DNA of 64,000 nt from Pseudomonas reactans (GTDB taxonomy: Bacteria; Pseudomonadota; Gammaproteobacteria; Pseudomonadales; Pseudomonadaceae), in assembly GCF_013385825.1 (NCBI RefSeq), contig NZ_JACAPG010000006.1:1-64000 (forward strand), written 5' to 3'. This document shows positions 47,101-55,203 of this stretch, piece by piece. Position 1 is the first letter of the stretch, and each line of letters opens with the position of its first letter. The notes under the pieces are model-generated. The model was not told the DNA's origin. It did no database searches and saw only the letters and a program-made list of their open reading frames with translations. The position numbers were made by a program, and so were the translations under genes.

Positions 47101-47712
47101 CTATTGGATGCCGCACTGACGCAATGCGACCTCCAGCGACTGGTCCAGTACATATTCCCCGGTCGTAGACGCCGCTTGATTCAGGCCAACAGTACGATAG
47201 ATAAGCGTCTTGCCGGATCGCATCTCTTTGAGAATTGACTGAGCCTTTTCGCCTGTTGACGCGGTAAACGGCGACATGGACCGTGCTGTGGCATCCATCG
47301 CCGTCTTGTAGGCGTTTTCCACTATTTGTTGCTGCTGGGGATCTTTCGGTGCGTAGGCTTGCATCGCTTTGAGCTGGCCCTCGGGCACATAGTCCAGCGG
47401 GGTTTCGCTGGTACTGATCGTCCATGCCTTGTTCTGATCGACTCTGAGCTGAACGTCGCCGACCGGGATCAGGAAACGGCCGCCGCTTTTCACACCGACT
47501 CGGAGGTCGCCGTTTACCACCTCAATGTATGGGTAGTATTGATTGCTGACGGTGTATATCCCCCCCTTTGTGTAATAGCTGCCCACCGTTACCGCGCAGC
47601 TGGATTTATCAGTGAATTTGTCAGTGTTGCGGACAGTCACCCATTCGACGGCGGGGCCGGTAGCACAACCAGACGTCAGCAGAGCGAGTAATAAGACAGG
47701 GGCGAGCTTCAC
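47101..47712 (-). CDS. Lipoprotein of unknown function
   Basis: 203 aa from a GTG at 47712, with AAGGA 8 nt upstream; another GTG lies 6 bp earlier. The signal peptide KLAPVLLLALLTSGC ends in a lipobox cysteine, so it is a lipid-anchored envelope protein. The mature part contains a beta-rich segment (about 20-120) and a helical tail. No named domain is recognised. An envelope lipoprotein on a satellite could act in superinfection exclusion, but that is a guess. Confidence 0.7.
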   Translation of the reverse strand: MKLAPVLLLALLTSGCATGPAVEWVTVRNTDKFTDKSSCAVTVGSYYTKGGIYTVSNQYYPYIEVVNGDLRVGVKSGGRFLIPVGDVQLRVDQNKAWTISTSETPLDYVPEGQLKAMQAYAPKDPQQQQIVENAYKTAMDATARSMSPFTASTGEKAQSILKEMRSGKTLIYRTVGLNQAASTTGEYVLDQSLEVALRQCGIQ

Positions 47713-47855
47713 ATTCACATTCCTTGTATTGGGTCTGTCAGGTGGCCGGCAATATAGCAAGCGGGAATGCTATACCTCGTTAATCGGCCAGCATTTGGCT
47801 TCCTTCATGCTGTGTTTCTCCGAGACGGATTGGACGAACAGTTGACCAGCGAAAA

Positions 47856-47931
47856 GTGGTTACCACGTCTGGTCACGCCCCGCGGTATCCACCTTGGATC
47901 ATCCTCAAACCGTGGATACCTGGGTGGATAC
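47856..47931. repeat. GTGGATAC motif array
   Basis: GTGGATAC stands at 47912 and 47924 (12 bp apart), inverted as GTATCCAC ending at 47892, with the near-palindromic relative GTGGTTACCAC at 47856. It lies in the 279-bp gap between the lipoprotein and HEPN genes. Confidence 0.6.
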
Positions 47932-48039
47932 TGACAGCGGTCGATCCGAAGCCTCCATGAAGGGAGGCAATCGGCCAAAACCGGACGCTCAGGTGACGGG
48001 AGTTCCAAGACCCCTGCCATTCTGAGGAGGCAGGATCAA

Positions 48040-48687
48040 CTAAACGGCTCTGTAAGTTTGCAGCACAACATGATTTTCCAGGGCGTCACCGAAGGCTCGC
48101 ATTAGCCCAATAGAGTCGTTGGTGATTTCGTCGAGGTCAGCGAGTGCCACTAAGGTATTTTCACCGTGGGCAATGGCATTTCTTCGTTTAAGGAGAACAA
48201 CGTCTATGAACGTAGCTTTGTCTGCAAAAGGCTCAGGAGGAACTCCGCACACTAAGCAGATATCTGTTAGCACTTCAGAGTTAAGGTTCGCTTTTGTATT
48301 GATTAAGTCATCGTTCACCCTGCTGAAGCGATGATCCGAGGAGTTCAAAATCTCATCAACTAAGGCGCTCCGCTCTGCGATGCTAGCTTTCGATGTAGAG
48401 AGGGCGCCCAATCTCGGCAGAAAGTAGTTTCGGAAGAATTGCGTATTAAGGTCACCATATTGGAATTTTCTCAACGCCACATGCTCTAGGTACTTCTTTG
48501 CAGAAAACCTAACGTAGCCTTCCCAGTGAGCGTAGCAAATTGCAACTAGGGCTCGTAGCAGTACTCTACGTACGCCCTCATCACCTCGCCTAATTGCCGT
48601 TTTTAGGTCGGAGATTTCTTTGATTCGCCAGTTGCGGTCTTCTGTTATTTGCTCGGAGAAGTTGGCCTCGGTATAGGGTTTGCTCAT
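48040..48687 (-). CDS. MAE_28990-type HEPN protein, partner of DUF262 protein
   Basis: 215 aa from the ATG at 48687; an ATG 12 bp earlier is also inside the upstream gene. A helical domain contains CYAHWEGYVRFSAKKYLEH and the HEPN catalytic motif in KRRNAIAHGE (R-x4-H). Both are typical of the MAE_28990/MAE_18760-like HEPN nucleases. HEPN proteins are RNases in toxin-antitoxin and abortive-infection systems. The start lies inside the end of the DUF262 gene, so the two are translated together. Confidence 0.75.
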   Translation of the reverse strand: MSKPYTEANFSEQITEDRNWRIKEISDLKTAIRRGDEGVRRVLLRALVAICYAHWEGYVRFSAKKYLEHVALRKFQYGDLNTQFFRNYFLPRLGALSTSKASIAERSALVDEILNSSDHRFSRVNDDLINTKANLNSEVLTDICLVCGVPPEPFADKATFIDVVLLKRRNAIAHGENTLVALADLDEITNDSIGLMRAFGDALENHVVLQTYRAV

Positions 48688-49796
48688 GGACGGAACCATG
48701 CCTCTCCGAATGGAACGGTACGCTGAATGCGGACGGTGCCGCGGAGGCCGAGTGACGTGAAGCTCGCGGTCGCCGGTTGTACCCAGAAGTTTTCCATCCG
48801 CTCTCTGACAAAATCTCGGGACGCCACAGGACCGAGAGCAAGGATCGCGTGAAGGTTTTTAGCTACGCCTACGGCAATCCCTTCTAGACCGACAAGGCCA
48901 ACTTTTCCGCCATGTGCGCCATTTTGAAAGCGTCGAAGGGCGTTACTTCCAGCAACGTCGTGAAGGAGTTGGAACGTTTGATTGATCAGCAATGCTGCGG
49001 CCGCGGGATCTCCGTTTTGCGATAGGATAACGATTCCCTCGTCGATATATTCCTCCACGTCAAGGCGGCCATCATACGGCACCTGGGTATGGACCAAGAA
49101 CCGCACGGCCAACTCCATGTGTCTTTGCTTTTCAGCCTGCTCATCGCTGACAGATACCACACTCCTAAAGGCTTCCTGCTCCGCCGAGGCTTTCACAGAC
49201 CGGAAGTAGTCACGGTTGATCATCAGCATTATGCAGTTCCGAAGCTCCTGAGCGTTTGCTTGGGTGCCTCCCGCATTCAGCCTCTGGAAGAGATCGTACT
49301 TGGTCTGGTCATCGCTAGGGCGTTTCAATATTTCGACGCCTAGTCGAGCACGGCGGATGGCCAACTGTTGCGTTTTGTCTAGAGGCTTCTGGTCTACTGC
49401 AAGAAGATCAACGAGGTCTGAAGACTCCCAAACGACGTTGTGTAGCGAGGGCAAATATTTAGTAGCTTCTAATATCGACGGCTTAAGCAACCCATCGTCT
49501 GGGTGTCGTAAGCGCCCCATGAATTCAAGGATGGACGAAATGCGCTGGAGACCGTCGATTAGCTCCCAAGCCCCATCGTCCCGCTCGAAAACGAAAATCG
49601 ATGGTAACGGGATTCCTAGCAACAACGATTCAATCAGTTTTGACTTCTGACCAATGTCCCAACGGAAAAGGCGCTGAAACTCTGGGTCAATGATGATTTC
49701 CTCGTTGTCATACATGCCGACAATTTCGCCAATCGACATTTGGTATGCGTCAGTCCGTACTTGGCGCTGAGCATTGAGAATCTCTTCAGTAAGCAT
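48684..49796 (-). CDS. DUF262-domain protein
   Basis: 370 aa from the ATG at 49796 (GGA 10 nt upstream); an ATG 12 bp earlier has no ribosome site. Numbering from that earlier ATG, the DUF262 hallmarks are DPEFQRLFRW (41-50), LIDGLQR (83-89, the DGQQR-type motif of the ParB-like fold) and FQRLNAGGTQANAQELRN (174-191). DUF262 occurs in GmrSD-type restriction enzymes and in several defence candidates as an NTP-using domain. Here it is the first gene of a two-gene operon with a HEPN RNase-type protein. Confidence 0.8.
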   Translation of the reverse strand: MLTEEILNAQRQVRTDAYQMSIGEIVGMYDNEEIIIDPEFQRLFRWDIGQKSKLIESLLLGIPLPSIFVFERDDGAWELIDGLQRISSILEFMGRLRHPDDGLLKPSILEATKYLPSLHNVVWESSDLVDLLAVDQKPLDKTQQLAIRRARLGVEILKRPSDDQTKYDLFQRLNAGGTQANAQELRNCIMLMINRDYFRSVKASAEQEAFRSVVSVSDEQAEKQRHMELAVRFLVHTQVPYDGRLDVEEYIDEGIVILSQNGDPAAAALLINQTFQLLHDVAGSNALRRFQNGAHGGKVGLVGLEGIAVGVAKNLHAILALGPVASRDFVRERMENFWVQPATASFTSLGLRGTVRIQRTVPFGEAWFRP

Positions 49797-50215
49797 CGTT
49801 AATTCCATCTAATTAAGCTGTATCAGGAGACTACCATCTCGAAGCTAACGAGAAAATGTAGGGGCTACACTATCGTTAATTAATGCCAAGTCATTCCCTC
49901 GTGATGATGTGTGTCGGGGGACGCGATTGCTAGAGCCAGCGTGCGGCGGCGCTCGCAGTGTGCGCCCACAGATGCTTGCCCATAATCGGCCAGTAGCAAA
50001 CCTGAAGCACCACGGAACAGGCTGCTTCGGGCCTTATACAGCGTTCAGCGAACGATCGATACTGGTCGATTTTTGCTAATCGTTTTTAAGGTGTGTACTC
50101 CTCAACGGTTGATAATTGGTCACGGAGGGATTTGCGTGGCGTGATTGCGAATGTGGTTGTCGGCCTATCTGTCAGCGCCGGCGACTTCTCAAGCTCGATA
50201 TTGGTTCGGCTCCAG

Positions 50216-50279
50216 AACCTGACAAAACCTGACATTTGATCAAGTGCGGGGCTTGGCGCGATGTTGACAAATGTTGACA
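50216..50279. repeat. TGACA motif pairs
   Basis: AACCTGACA at 50216 and 50227 (11 bp apart), then ATGTTGACA at 50261 and 50271 (10 bp apart). Two related families each occur as a tandem pair at one helical turn. Confidence 0.65.
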
Positions 50280-50426
50280 TCGGTCCGACCTGGAATCGGT
50301 GGAAAAGCTCGCCGCCTGTTAGCAGAAGGTAGTCCCTGGGGAGGTTGGCCAGCCTGGCACCCTGTTAACAATTGTCAAGGTTGGCGGGCGCCAGGCGGCT
50401 CTGCGACGGATATCCCCGTGATGGAT

Positions 50427-50474
50427 GGTAACCGAGCTGTGTGGTTACTTTTGGTGGTTACCAGAGTGGTTACC
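50427..50474. repeat. GTGGTTAC motif array
   Basis: GTGGTTAC at 50441, 50454 and 50466 (steps 13 and 12), preceded by an inverted core GGTAACC at 50427. The three-direct-plus-one-inverted arrangement is the same as that of GCGTAC in the 46.8 kb gap. Confidence 0.7.
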
Positions 50475-50490
50475 AGCAGGACGGTGAAAC

Positions 50491-50523
50491 AGACGATTTG
50501 GTCTGAGTGAGACCATATCGTCT
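50491..50523 (-). terminator. Hairpin after the lipoprotein gene
   Basis: AGACGAT-TTGGTCT and AGACCA-TATCGTCT form an imperfect stem around a GAGTG loop. It starts 14 bp after the minus-strand lipoprotein stop. The T-run is short, so it is a weak or processing hairpin. Confidence 0.5.
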
Positions 50524-50537
50524 GTCTGGGGCGCTTT

Positions 50538-50969
50538 TCAAATAGAGCTCGGGCGAATATCCAGGCCGACATTCGTGTCGCCGCCGATTCGGAACCGCTT
50601 CACTTGGCCGGCTTTCAATATCGCAGATTGCTCTTTTAGCGACCCTGAAAAACTGCATAGCCCCGAACCACGTTCGTCTGCACCCAGCCCGACTAAGTGG
50701 TCCCCAGCGGGGACAAACAGGCTCACCGCCTCACCAGTATCAATGCGAGCAACTGGTCGACCGTCGATATGAATGGCTACAAAGCAGCCACCGCCTACAA
50801 AACCGGTATCGCGTGAAACCTGGATTGTTCCATACGGACCTGCGGGCTTTTGCCCATACGCCATTACCCTGCTACCAGGAACAGGTTTAGCCTGGTCGAA
50901 CGATACCGGGGAGGTAGAGCAGCCAGTCACCAAGGCGGCCAGGGCAATTGCGGCGATGATCTTAAGCAT
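50538..50969 (-). CDS. Phage-type lipoprotein downstream of tail assembly gene
   Basis: 143 aa. The signal peptide MLKIIAAIALAALVTGC has a clear lipobox. The mature part is beta-rich, with GGCFVAIHIDGRPVARID and LFVPAGDHLVGLG. Lambda-like Pseudomonas phages often have a small lipoprotein close to tail-tip genes, sometimes for superinfection exclusion. It follows the gpI-like gene by 48 bp on the same strand. Confidence 0.7.
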   Translation of the reverse strand: MLKIIAAIALAALVTGCSTSPVSFDQAKPVPGSRVMAYGQKPAGPYGTIQVSRDTGFVGGGCFVAIHIDGRPVARIDTGEAVSLFVPAGDHLVGLGADERGSGLCSFSGSLKEQSAILKAGQVKRFRIGGDTNVGLDIRPSSI

Positions 50970-51017
50970 GGGAACTCCTTGTCATGAGCTGCAAAGGTAG
51001 CACTGGCAGACCTCGGA

Positions 51018-51641
51018 TCACATCTGGTCTTCGGCGTAGATCTCAGCGCTGATAATTGCCCCGCCCCACCGTCGCTCGCCGATGCAAAGCGGTACCGGGT
51101 TGCCGGACGCAGTTGTGTTCTTGGCGCTGCCGAAGGCATAGCCGGGGGTGTTCTCAGGCGCTGCGCTGGTCTTCAAGCCGCCGGCCTGGGGACTTAGCAT
51201 TTGGATCACCCCTCCCAGAGCAAGGGAAGCGCCCAGCATCATCATCCCTGACGTAAACGGCGTCGCCGTATCGCCAGACGCGTATGTCAGTACAGCCCCG
51301 ACTGCGAGCAGGACGACACCTACTACCGTTTGAAGAACGCCGCCGCGCTTGCTCCCGCAGATCACGGGGATAATCTTGATCTCGCGACAGCCTCCCAGTC
51401 CTAACTCAGCCTCGCCAACATTCTTACCATTTCGGAATACTGCGAACTCAATACCCTTGGTCTTGGCAATGGCTAGATCCTGGGCGAATCCCTGATGATT
51501 CACGTCTATCGCTCTCACCGCCTCTCGCACGTCCCCGTGATCGGAAAGCAGAAAAGTGTGTTTGCGTCCGTATTTCTTTGCGAGTGAACCGCCAAGGATG
51601 ATGGTTGTGCGCGGGCTGTATTCGATTGCCAATGCGGCCAT
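51018..51641 (-). CDS. Lambda gpI-like phage tail assembly protein
   Basis: 207 aa. An N-terminal ubiquitin-like region (GSLAKKYGRKHTFLL...DVREAVRAIDVNHQGF) is followed by IPVICGSKRGGVLQTVVG, a glycine-rich transmembrane-like stretch, and a C-terminal NPVPLCIGERRWGGAIISAEIY. This is the layout of lambda tail assembly protein I. In a phage it lies between tail-tip genes K and J, and neither is present here. It looks like a captured cassette or remnant; the frame is intact. Confidence 0.8.
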   Translation of the reverse strand: MAALAIEYSPRTTIILGGSLAKKYGRKHTFLLSDHGDVREAVRAIDVNHQGFAQDLAIAKTKGIEFAVFRNGKNVGEAELGLGGCREIKIIPVICGSKRGGVLQTVVGVVLLAVGAVLTYASGDTATPFTSGMMMLGASLALGGVIQMLSPQAGGLKTSAAPENTPGYAFGSAKNTTASGNPVPLCIGERRWGGAIISAEIYAEDQM

Positions 51642-51653
51642 GATCTATTTCTC

Positions 51654-52034
51654 CTATTTGCCGTTGGTGACTTGGGTCGGTACTTCTGCTCCGATCTGCA
51701 TTGCCAGCAGCATGCGAGATGCCATGGCGTCGTCACGGGTAGCCTTTTCGCGGCGCGGGTCAGGGTTCCAGGCTGAGCAGTGGGTAGATGCGTATTCCTT
51801 GGCGAATGGATTTATGGCTTTCAGCAGGTCCGCGGCAATGGCAGCCTCTTGCTCGGTGTAATACGGGCCGTCGATTCCGTCACGCCCAACTTTGACGATG
51901 TGATTGACGCCCCAAACGACATACCCGCCAATCATCTTTGGATCACTAGCAAAGTCAGTGATCTTGCACGCCTCGGCGAAGCGTTTCCGGTGCGTGGGCG
52001 CTTGGCCTATGGTGTTGCTGTCTTGGTCTGTCAT
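51654..52034 (-). CDS. Small protein of unknown function
   Basis: 126 aa from the ATG at 52034 (GAGGAAAAC upstream). Soluble, with a central KMIGGYVVWGVNHIVKVGRDG segment and no known domain. It lies 12 bp upstream of the tail assembly gene and is probably in the same operon. Confidence 0.6.
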   Translation of the reverse strand: MTDQDSNTIGQAPTHRKRFAEACKITDFASDPKMIGGYVVWGVNHIVKVGRDGIDGPYYTEQEAAIAADLLKAINPFAKEYASTHCSAWNPDPRREKATRDDAMASRMLLAMQIGAEVPTQVTNGK

Positions 52035-52096
52035 GTTTTCCTCTATGCGCCGCTGGCGCTGGTCATGGGCTTGTGCCCGGTGGTGTTGCTCGGTGT

Positions 52097-52132
52097 CGCG
52101 CCACGTTTTCGTGATTCGCAAAACGTGGCGCG
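52097..52132. repeat. Perfect 13-bp inverted repeat
   Basis: CGCGCCACGTTTT and its exact complement around a 10-nt loop, 8 bp after the stop of the 202-aa gene (minus). There is no T-run, so it is a mRNA-end hairpin or a protein site rather than a classic terminator. Confidence 0.6.
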
Positions 52133-52140
52133 GAAAATGG

Positions 52141-52749
52141 TCAGTTGCCGATGATGCTCAGGGCAGGCGGGAGCTTTGGGCCGAACGGCGCACCAGGGGC
52201 GAATGGGTCGGGCAACTGGTCTTCTGGGCATTCCCTGATGAACCGGATCATGGCCGCGTGGCAGGCTTGATACAGCGGGCCACCGGCGCCCCATTCGTCG
52301 CTCTTGCGGTCGGCGCTGTCCTCTAGCTGGGATAGGTACGCCACTTCGCGAAGGCTGGTATCACCGTCTGCGCTGGCCTGCTGGCGATGTACTGGGTTGA
52401 CGCCCAGTAGGTCGCACATCTGGTCGAAGCCCAGCGCCTGCGCCAGCCCCTCGCGGTCGAACATCAGTGATTGGCCAAACCCTGCGAGTGCGCTCCACGC
52501 TCCGCTGCGGGTAGCCTCCTGGTGTTCGCTGGCCTCTTCCTCCAGTTCCGCAATGGTCTGCCGGGTGAATGGGAGGAATGCATTCAACTTGCCCGCTTGC
52601 CGGCGTAGGGCTCGTCGTTCACTGCGGATAACGTCGAGCTGTTCAGCAATGGCGCGACCGATTCGCCGGGTGGTGATGAGCTGCGTGGCGGCGCTAATGC
52701 CTGGCTTCAAAGCGATGTTGCACAAGCTGGTGATAAGGCTGGGCGTCAT
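52141..52749 (-). CDS. Element protein of unknown function
   Basis: 202 aa from the ATG at 52749 with GGAGG upstream. Helical N-terminal half with a basic stretch (IRSERRALRRQAGKL), then a GFDQMCDLLGVNPVHRQ segment. No domain recognised. Its ATG overlaps the stop of the previous gene, so it is part of the operon beginning at 53054. Confidence 0.6.
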   Translation of the reverse strand: MTPSLITSLCNIALKPGISAATQLITTRRIGRAIAEQLDVIRSERRALRRQAGKLNAFLPFTRQTIAELEEEASEHQEATRSGAWSALAGFGQSLMFDREGLAQALGFDQMCDLLGVNPVHRQQASADGDTSLREVAYLSQLEDSADRKSDEWGAGGPLYQACHAAMIRFIRECPEDQLPDPFAPGAPFGPKLPPALSIIGN

Positions 52750-53054
52750 GGGTGCGCCTCCATAGGTGTGTTGTCGTAGCTGGCGCGCAGGTGGGCGCCA
52801 GCCGTGCAATGGCGGCCGGTGGGCGCGTAGCAGCTCCGACAAACCATGATGTGGTTGAGGTACTGGTCACGGGCGTGTCGCCATTCGGGTGTGGCGGCGG
52901 CGGCGCTTGAGTGTGGGTTTGTGATGAGCCGGGGAGTGCGCTCGACAGAGCTGGCCAGCACTAGGCACGGGCGAGGCTGGCTATCCACTTTTGGCGAGTC
53001 GACTCCTGCGATAGCTGGCGGCATGTGATCGAGGAGAACGGAAAGAAGGCTCAT
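52746..53054 (-). CDS. Small Cys-containing element protein
   Basis: 102 aa, GAGGTG before the ATG at 53054. The C-terminal half has HIMVCRSCYAPTGRHCTAG, a CxxC-x6-C cluster that may bind zinc. Similar short Cys motifs occur in phage and ICE proteins of unknown role. The stop overlaps the next start by 4 bp. Confidence 0.6.
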   Translation of the reverse strand: MSLLSVLLDHMPPAIAGVDSPKVDSQPRPCLVLASSVERTPRLITNPHSSAAAATPEWRHARDQYLNHIMVCRSCYAPTGRHCTAGAHLRASYDNTPMEAHP

Positions 53055-53409
53055 GCCGTCACCTCGACCCGATCACTGCTGATCCAATGTTCCTGTGATC
53101 TCAAAAACACCGGCAACAGCGGCAACAAAGGCAACAGCCGCGTAAACCGTGGCTTCCAGGCGTTGCCGATGCTGCCAAACTGTTGCCACCGGTTTTTTAC
53201 CGGCAACGGTGATAACCAAATGAAGGGAAAGTGCGGGTCTCTTATGTTGAAAATGAGGTGTGCGTTGCCAGTTGTTGCCACTTTTTTTATAGGGTGGCAA
53301 CGGCTGTAGGCCATGCCACACAAGGCCGTTGCCGGTGTTGCCACTGTTGCCAGTGATTCTAGGTTCCTGTGAACTTGGGCAATCTGGATTGCTGGTCTTT
53401 GAGTGACGT
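53055..53409. repeat. 355-bp gap with twelve GGCAAC/GTTGCC motifs
   Basis: GGCAAC at 53112, 53121, 53130, 53202 and 53296; GTTGCC at 53162, 53182, 53264, 53274, 53328, 53337 and 53346. Both outer triplets step by exactly 9 bp and face each other, making a large symmetric array. It lies just downstream of the helicase gene. Frames crossing it give Gly-Asn-Ser or Val-Ala-Thr repeats and are artefacts. Confidence 0.8.
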
Positions 53410-55203
53410 TCATACGCCACCGCCTTCACGATCCATAATGTCCGGGTCGATCACATAGAGGCGCGCCTGGCCACCACCAGGGAGGCGGTAGTTTTTGGTT
53501 TTACGCTCGTTGTCACGGCGTGCGAGGACGTTAGCGCTCTCCAGAGCCTTGATGATGCGAGACAGGCCATAGCCGTGCGCCGCCTCGATAAGCGCCGGCT
53601 TGTTGAACAGGTATAGGCGGTTGGTGCCCACCAGCTCCCAGTAACCGGCCCGGTTGAAAACCTTGGTGTCAGGCGTTTGATCGTCGACATCTGAAAAGCG
53701 GCTGCTACCGTGGCGGTCGATAAAGTCCAGGATGCCGGCCAGGATCTGACGGTCTTCGGCGTTGCCGCTGCCAACCCGGCTGAGCCATTCGCCATACAGC
53801 AAGCGGCAGTCGGCGAGGGCGGTACCCGGCACCCAAGGCAGCAGGCCGTAGGCGATGGCCATCTCCCCTGCAAGCGCGATCACGGCGAACCGATCAGCCA
53901 CCCGGCCGGCCTGGGCGTTGTCTTCCACAAAGCTGGCGCGTACTCCGGCGAAGTCTTCCAGCAGGCCCGGGCGGTCGTCGCTTTCGAGCAGCTTCTCGAC
54001 AAAAGCTGGCCCAAGGTGGCCGTGGTGGGCGCCGACCGCCACGGTGAGTTGACGGTGAAAGTCCGCTCCCTCAAGCCCGTGCAATTCGTCGAAGGCCCGG
54101 TGTGTGCGGGTACCGGCGTTCACGTCGACCATGCGCAACTCGGCGCCAGCGTGGGCGGCATTGCCGGATATGGCCGCGTGTTCGGATAGAGAGCGCTCGC
54201 CGCTTGAAAGTGTCAGAAGGCGCCAGCTCAATTTGGCGCGGCCTTCGCGCTCACGGGTCATGGTGCCTTTGCCCTGGCCGTTGGCGAGGGAGTAGGCCAT
54301 TTCCTGTACGCGCTTGGGATCAGCACGCTTGATCTCATCCAGGGGGAGGATGGTGTCATTACGGCTAGACGCTTCGATCTCCAGGCCGCCCTTGGTCATG
54401 TCCCAACTGGCGGCGAACACGCCCGGGTCGCCCCATACCGACGATCCGATCAGTTGCGCCAGTGACTTGCCGCTAGAACTGTCGCCCACCAGGTGAACAC
54501 CACCACCCAGCACGCCGACCAAACTCAGCAATGGGCCAGCCAGGGAGCAGCCGATCGCCAGAGTCAGCACCGGGTTGCCCGCGCACTTGGCGGCCACCTC
54601 CGATTGCCACAGCGCCAGCTCGCCGCGCCGACTGAAAAGTACCTGAGCCTTATTGCTGGCCTGGTACCGCACATTGGCGCTACCGATGGTTCGCCCAGGC
54701 AGCACGAACGCTCCCGATTCATGCCACCCCGGCCGGCTGGTGGTGGCAAACACTTCTGCAGGATGCTGGTCGAGCAGGTACTCCATGAACGTGCCGCGTT
54801 TCTTGAGGGCGATAATGACGCCCATCCCGAACAAGGCACGCCGGGCGTCCTCGCCGCTGCCGCCGAACACTTCCATGGCGATGATCCATTCCTTGATGCC
54901 GCCCTCAGTTACCAGGCGCAGCAACCGCCCCTCGCTGCCGTCGTCGCTGTTGGTGGTGCGGGCCACGACCGTGACGGGGCTGGAGATCCATTCATCGGTG
55001 ATAGGCCGGTCGCCGGTATCACCCTCGGCGTCGTCCTGGTCAGCGGCGGCGCGCTTAAAGCTATGCCAGTAAACGCCCGGGCGCAGCTTGCGGCCCTTCT
55101 CATTGATTACCCAATGCTCGTACACCGCCCAGCAGGGGCGATCTGGCGCAATGGTCGCGGCGTCCGGCCGAAGGTTGATGACGTTGTTGTCAGGCTTGGA
55201 CAT
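53410..55203 (-). CDS. DUF927-domain replicative helicase/ATPase
   Basis: 597 aa from the ATG at 55203. The DUF927 signature SRPGWHESGAFVLPG (156-170) is followed by a P-loop GDSSSGKS (240-247) and a Walker B-like TILPLDE. DUF927 proteins are the helicase halves of P4-alpha-like replication modules on satellites and islands. Here the primase is a separate upstream gene whose end overlaps this start by 14 bp. Replication of the excised element is the expected role. Confidence 0.82.
   Translation of the reverse strand: MSKPDNNVINLRPDAATIAPDRPCWAVYEHWVINEKGRKLRPGVYWHSFKRAAADQDDAEGDTGDRPITDEWISSPVTVVARTTNSDDGSEGRLLRLVTEGGIKEWIIAMEVFGGSGEDARRALFGMGVIIALKKRGTFMEYLLDQHPAEVFATTSRPGWHESGAFVLPGRTIGSANVRYQASNKAQVLFSRRGELALWQSEVAAKCAGNPVLTLAIGCSLAGPLLSLVGVLGGGVHLVGDSSSGKSLAQLIGSSVWGDPGVFAASWDMTKGGLEIEASSRNDTILPLDEIKRADPKRVQEMAYSLANGQGKGTMTREREGRAKLSWRLLTLSSGERSLSEHAAISGNAAHAGAELRMVDVNAGTRTHRAFDELHGLEGADFHRQLTVAVGAHHGHLGPAFVEKLLESDDRPGLLEDFAGVRASFVEDNAQAGRVADRFAVIALAGEMAIAYGLLPWVPGTALADCRLLYGEWLSRVGSGNAEDRQILAGILDFIDRHGSSRFSDVDDQTPDTKVFNRAGYWELVGTNRLYLFNKPALIEAAHGYGLSRIIKALESANVLARRDNERKTKNYRLPGGGQARLYVIDPDIMDREGGGV

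Larger units (their letters stand above)
49809..50537. other. 729-bp gap between DUF262 and lipoprotein genes
   Basis: No supported gene. A 64-codon minus frame (50086-50280) lies over repeats and lacks a ribosome site. The gap contains the promoter region of the DUF262 gene, paired TGACA motifs (50216-50279), a GTGGTTAC array (50427-50474) and a hairpin (50491-50523). Confidence 0.6.

Noticed and set aside
46553..47425. Overlapping frames across the six-array gap
   Set aside because: They follow the repeats (Arg-Thr and Cys-Val patterns), run into neighbours and have no start signals.
50086..50280. 64-codon minus-strand frame starting in the TGACA repeats
   Set aside because: Its start codon is part of the repeat and no ribosome site precedes it.
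53051..53429. 118- and 120-codon minus frames and a 94-codon plus frame with Gly-Asn-Ser or Ala-Thr-Val repeats
   Set aside because: They are six-frame readings of the GGCAAC array. All frames look repetitive, which points to DNA-level repeats.
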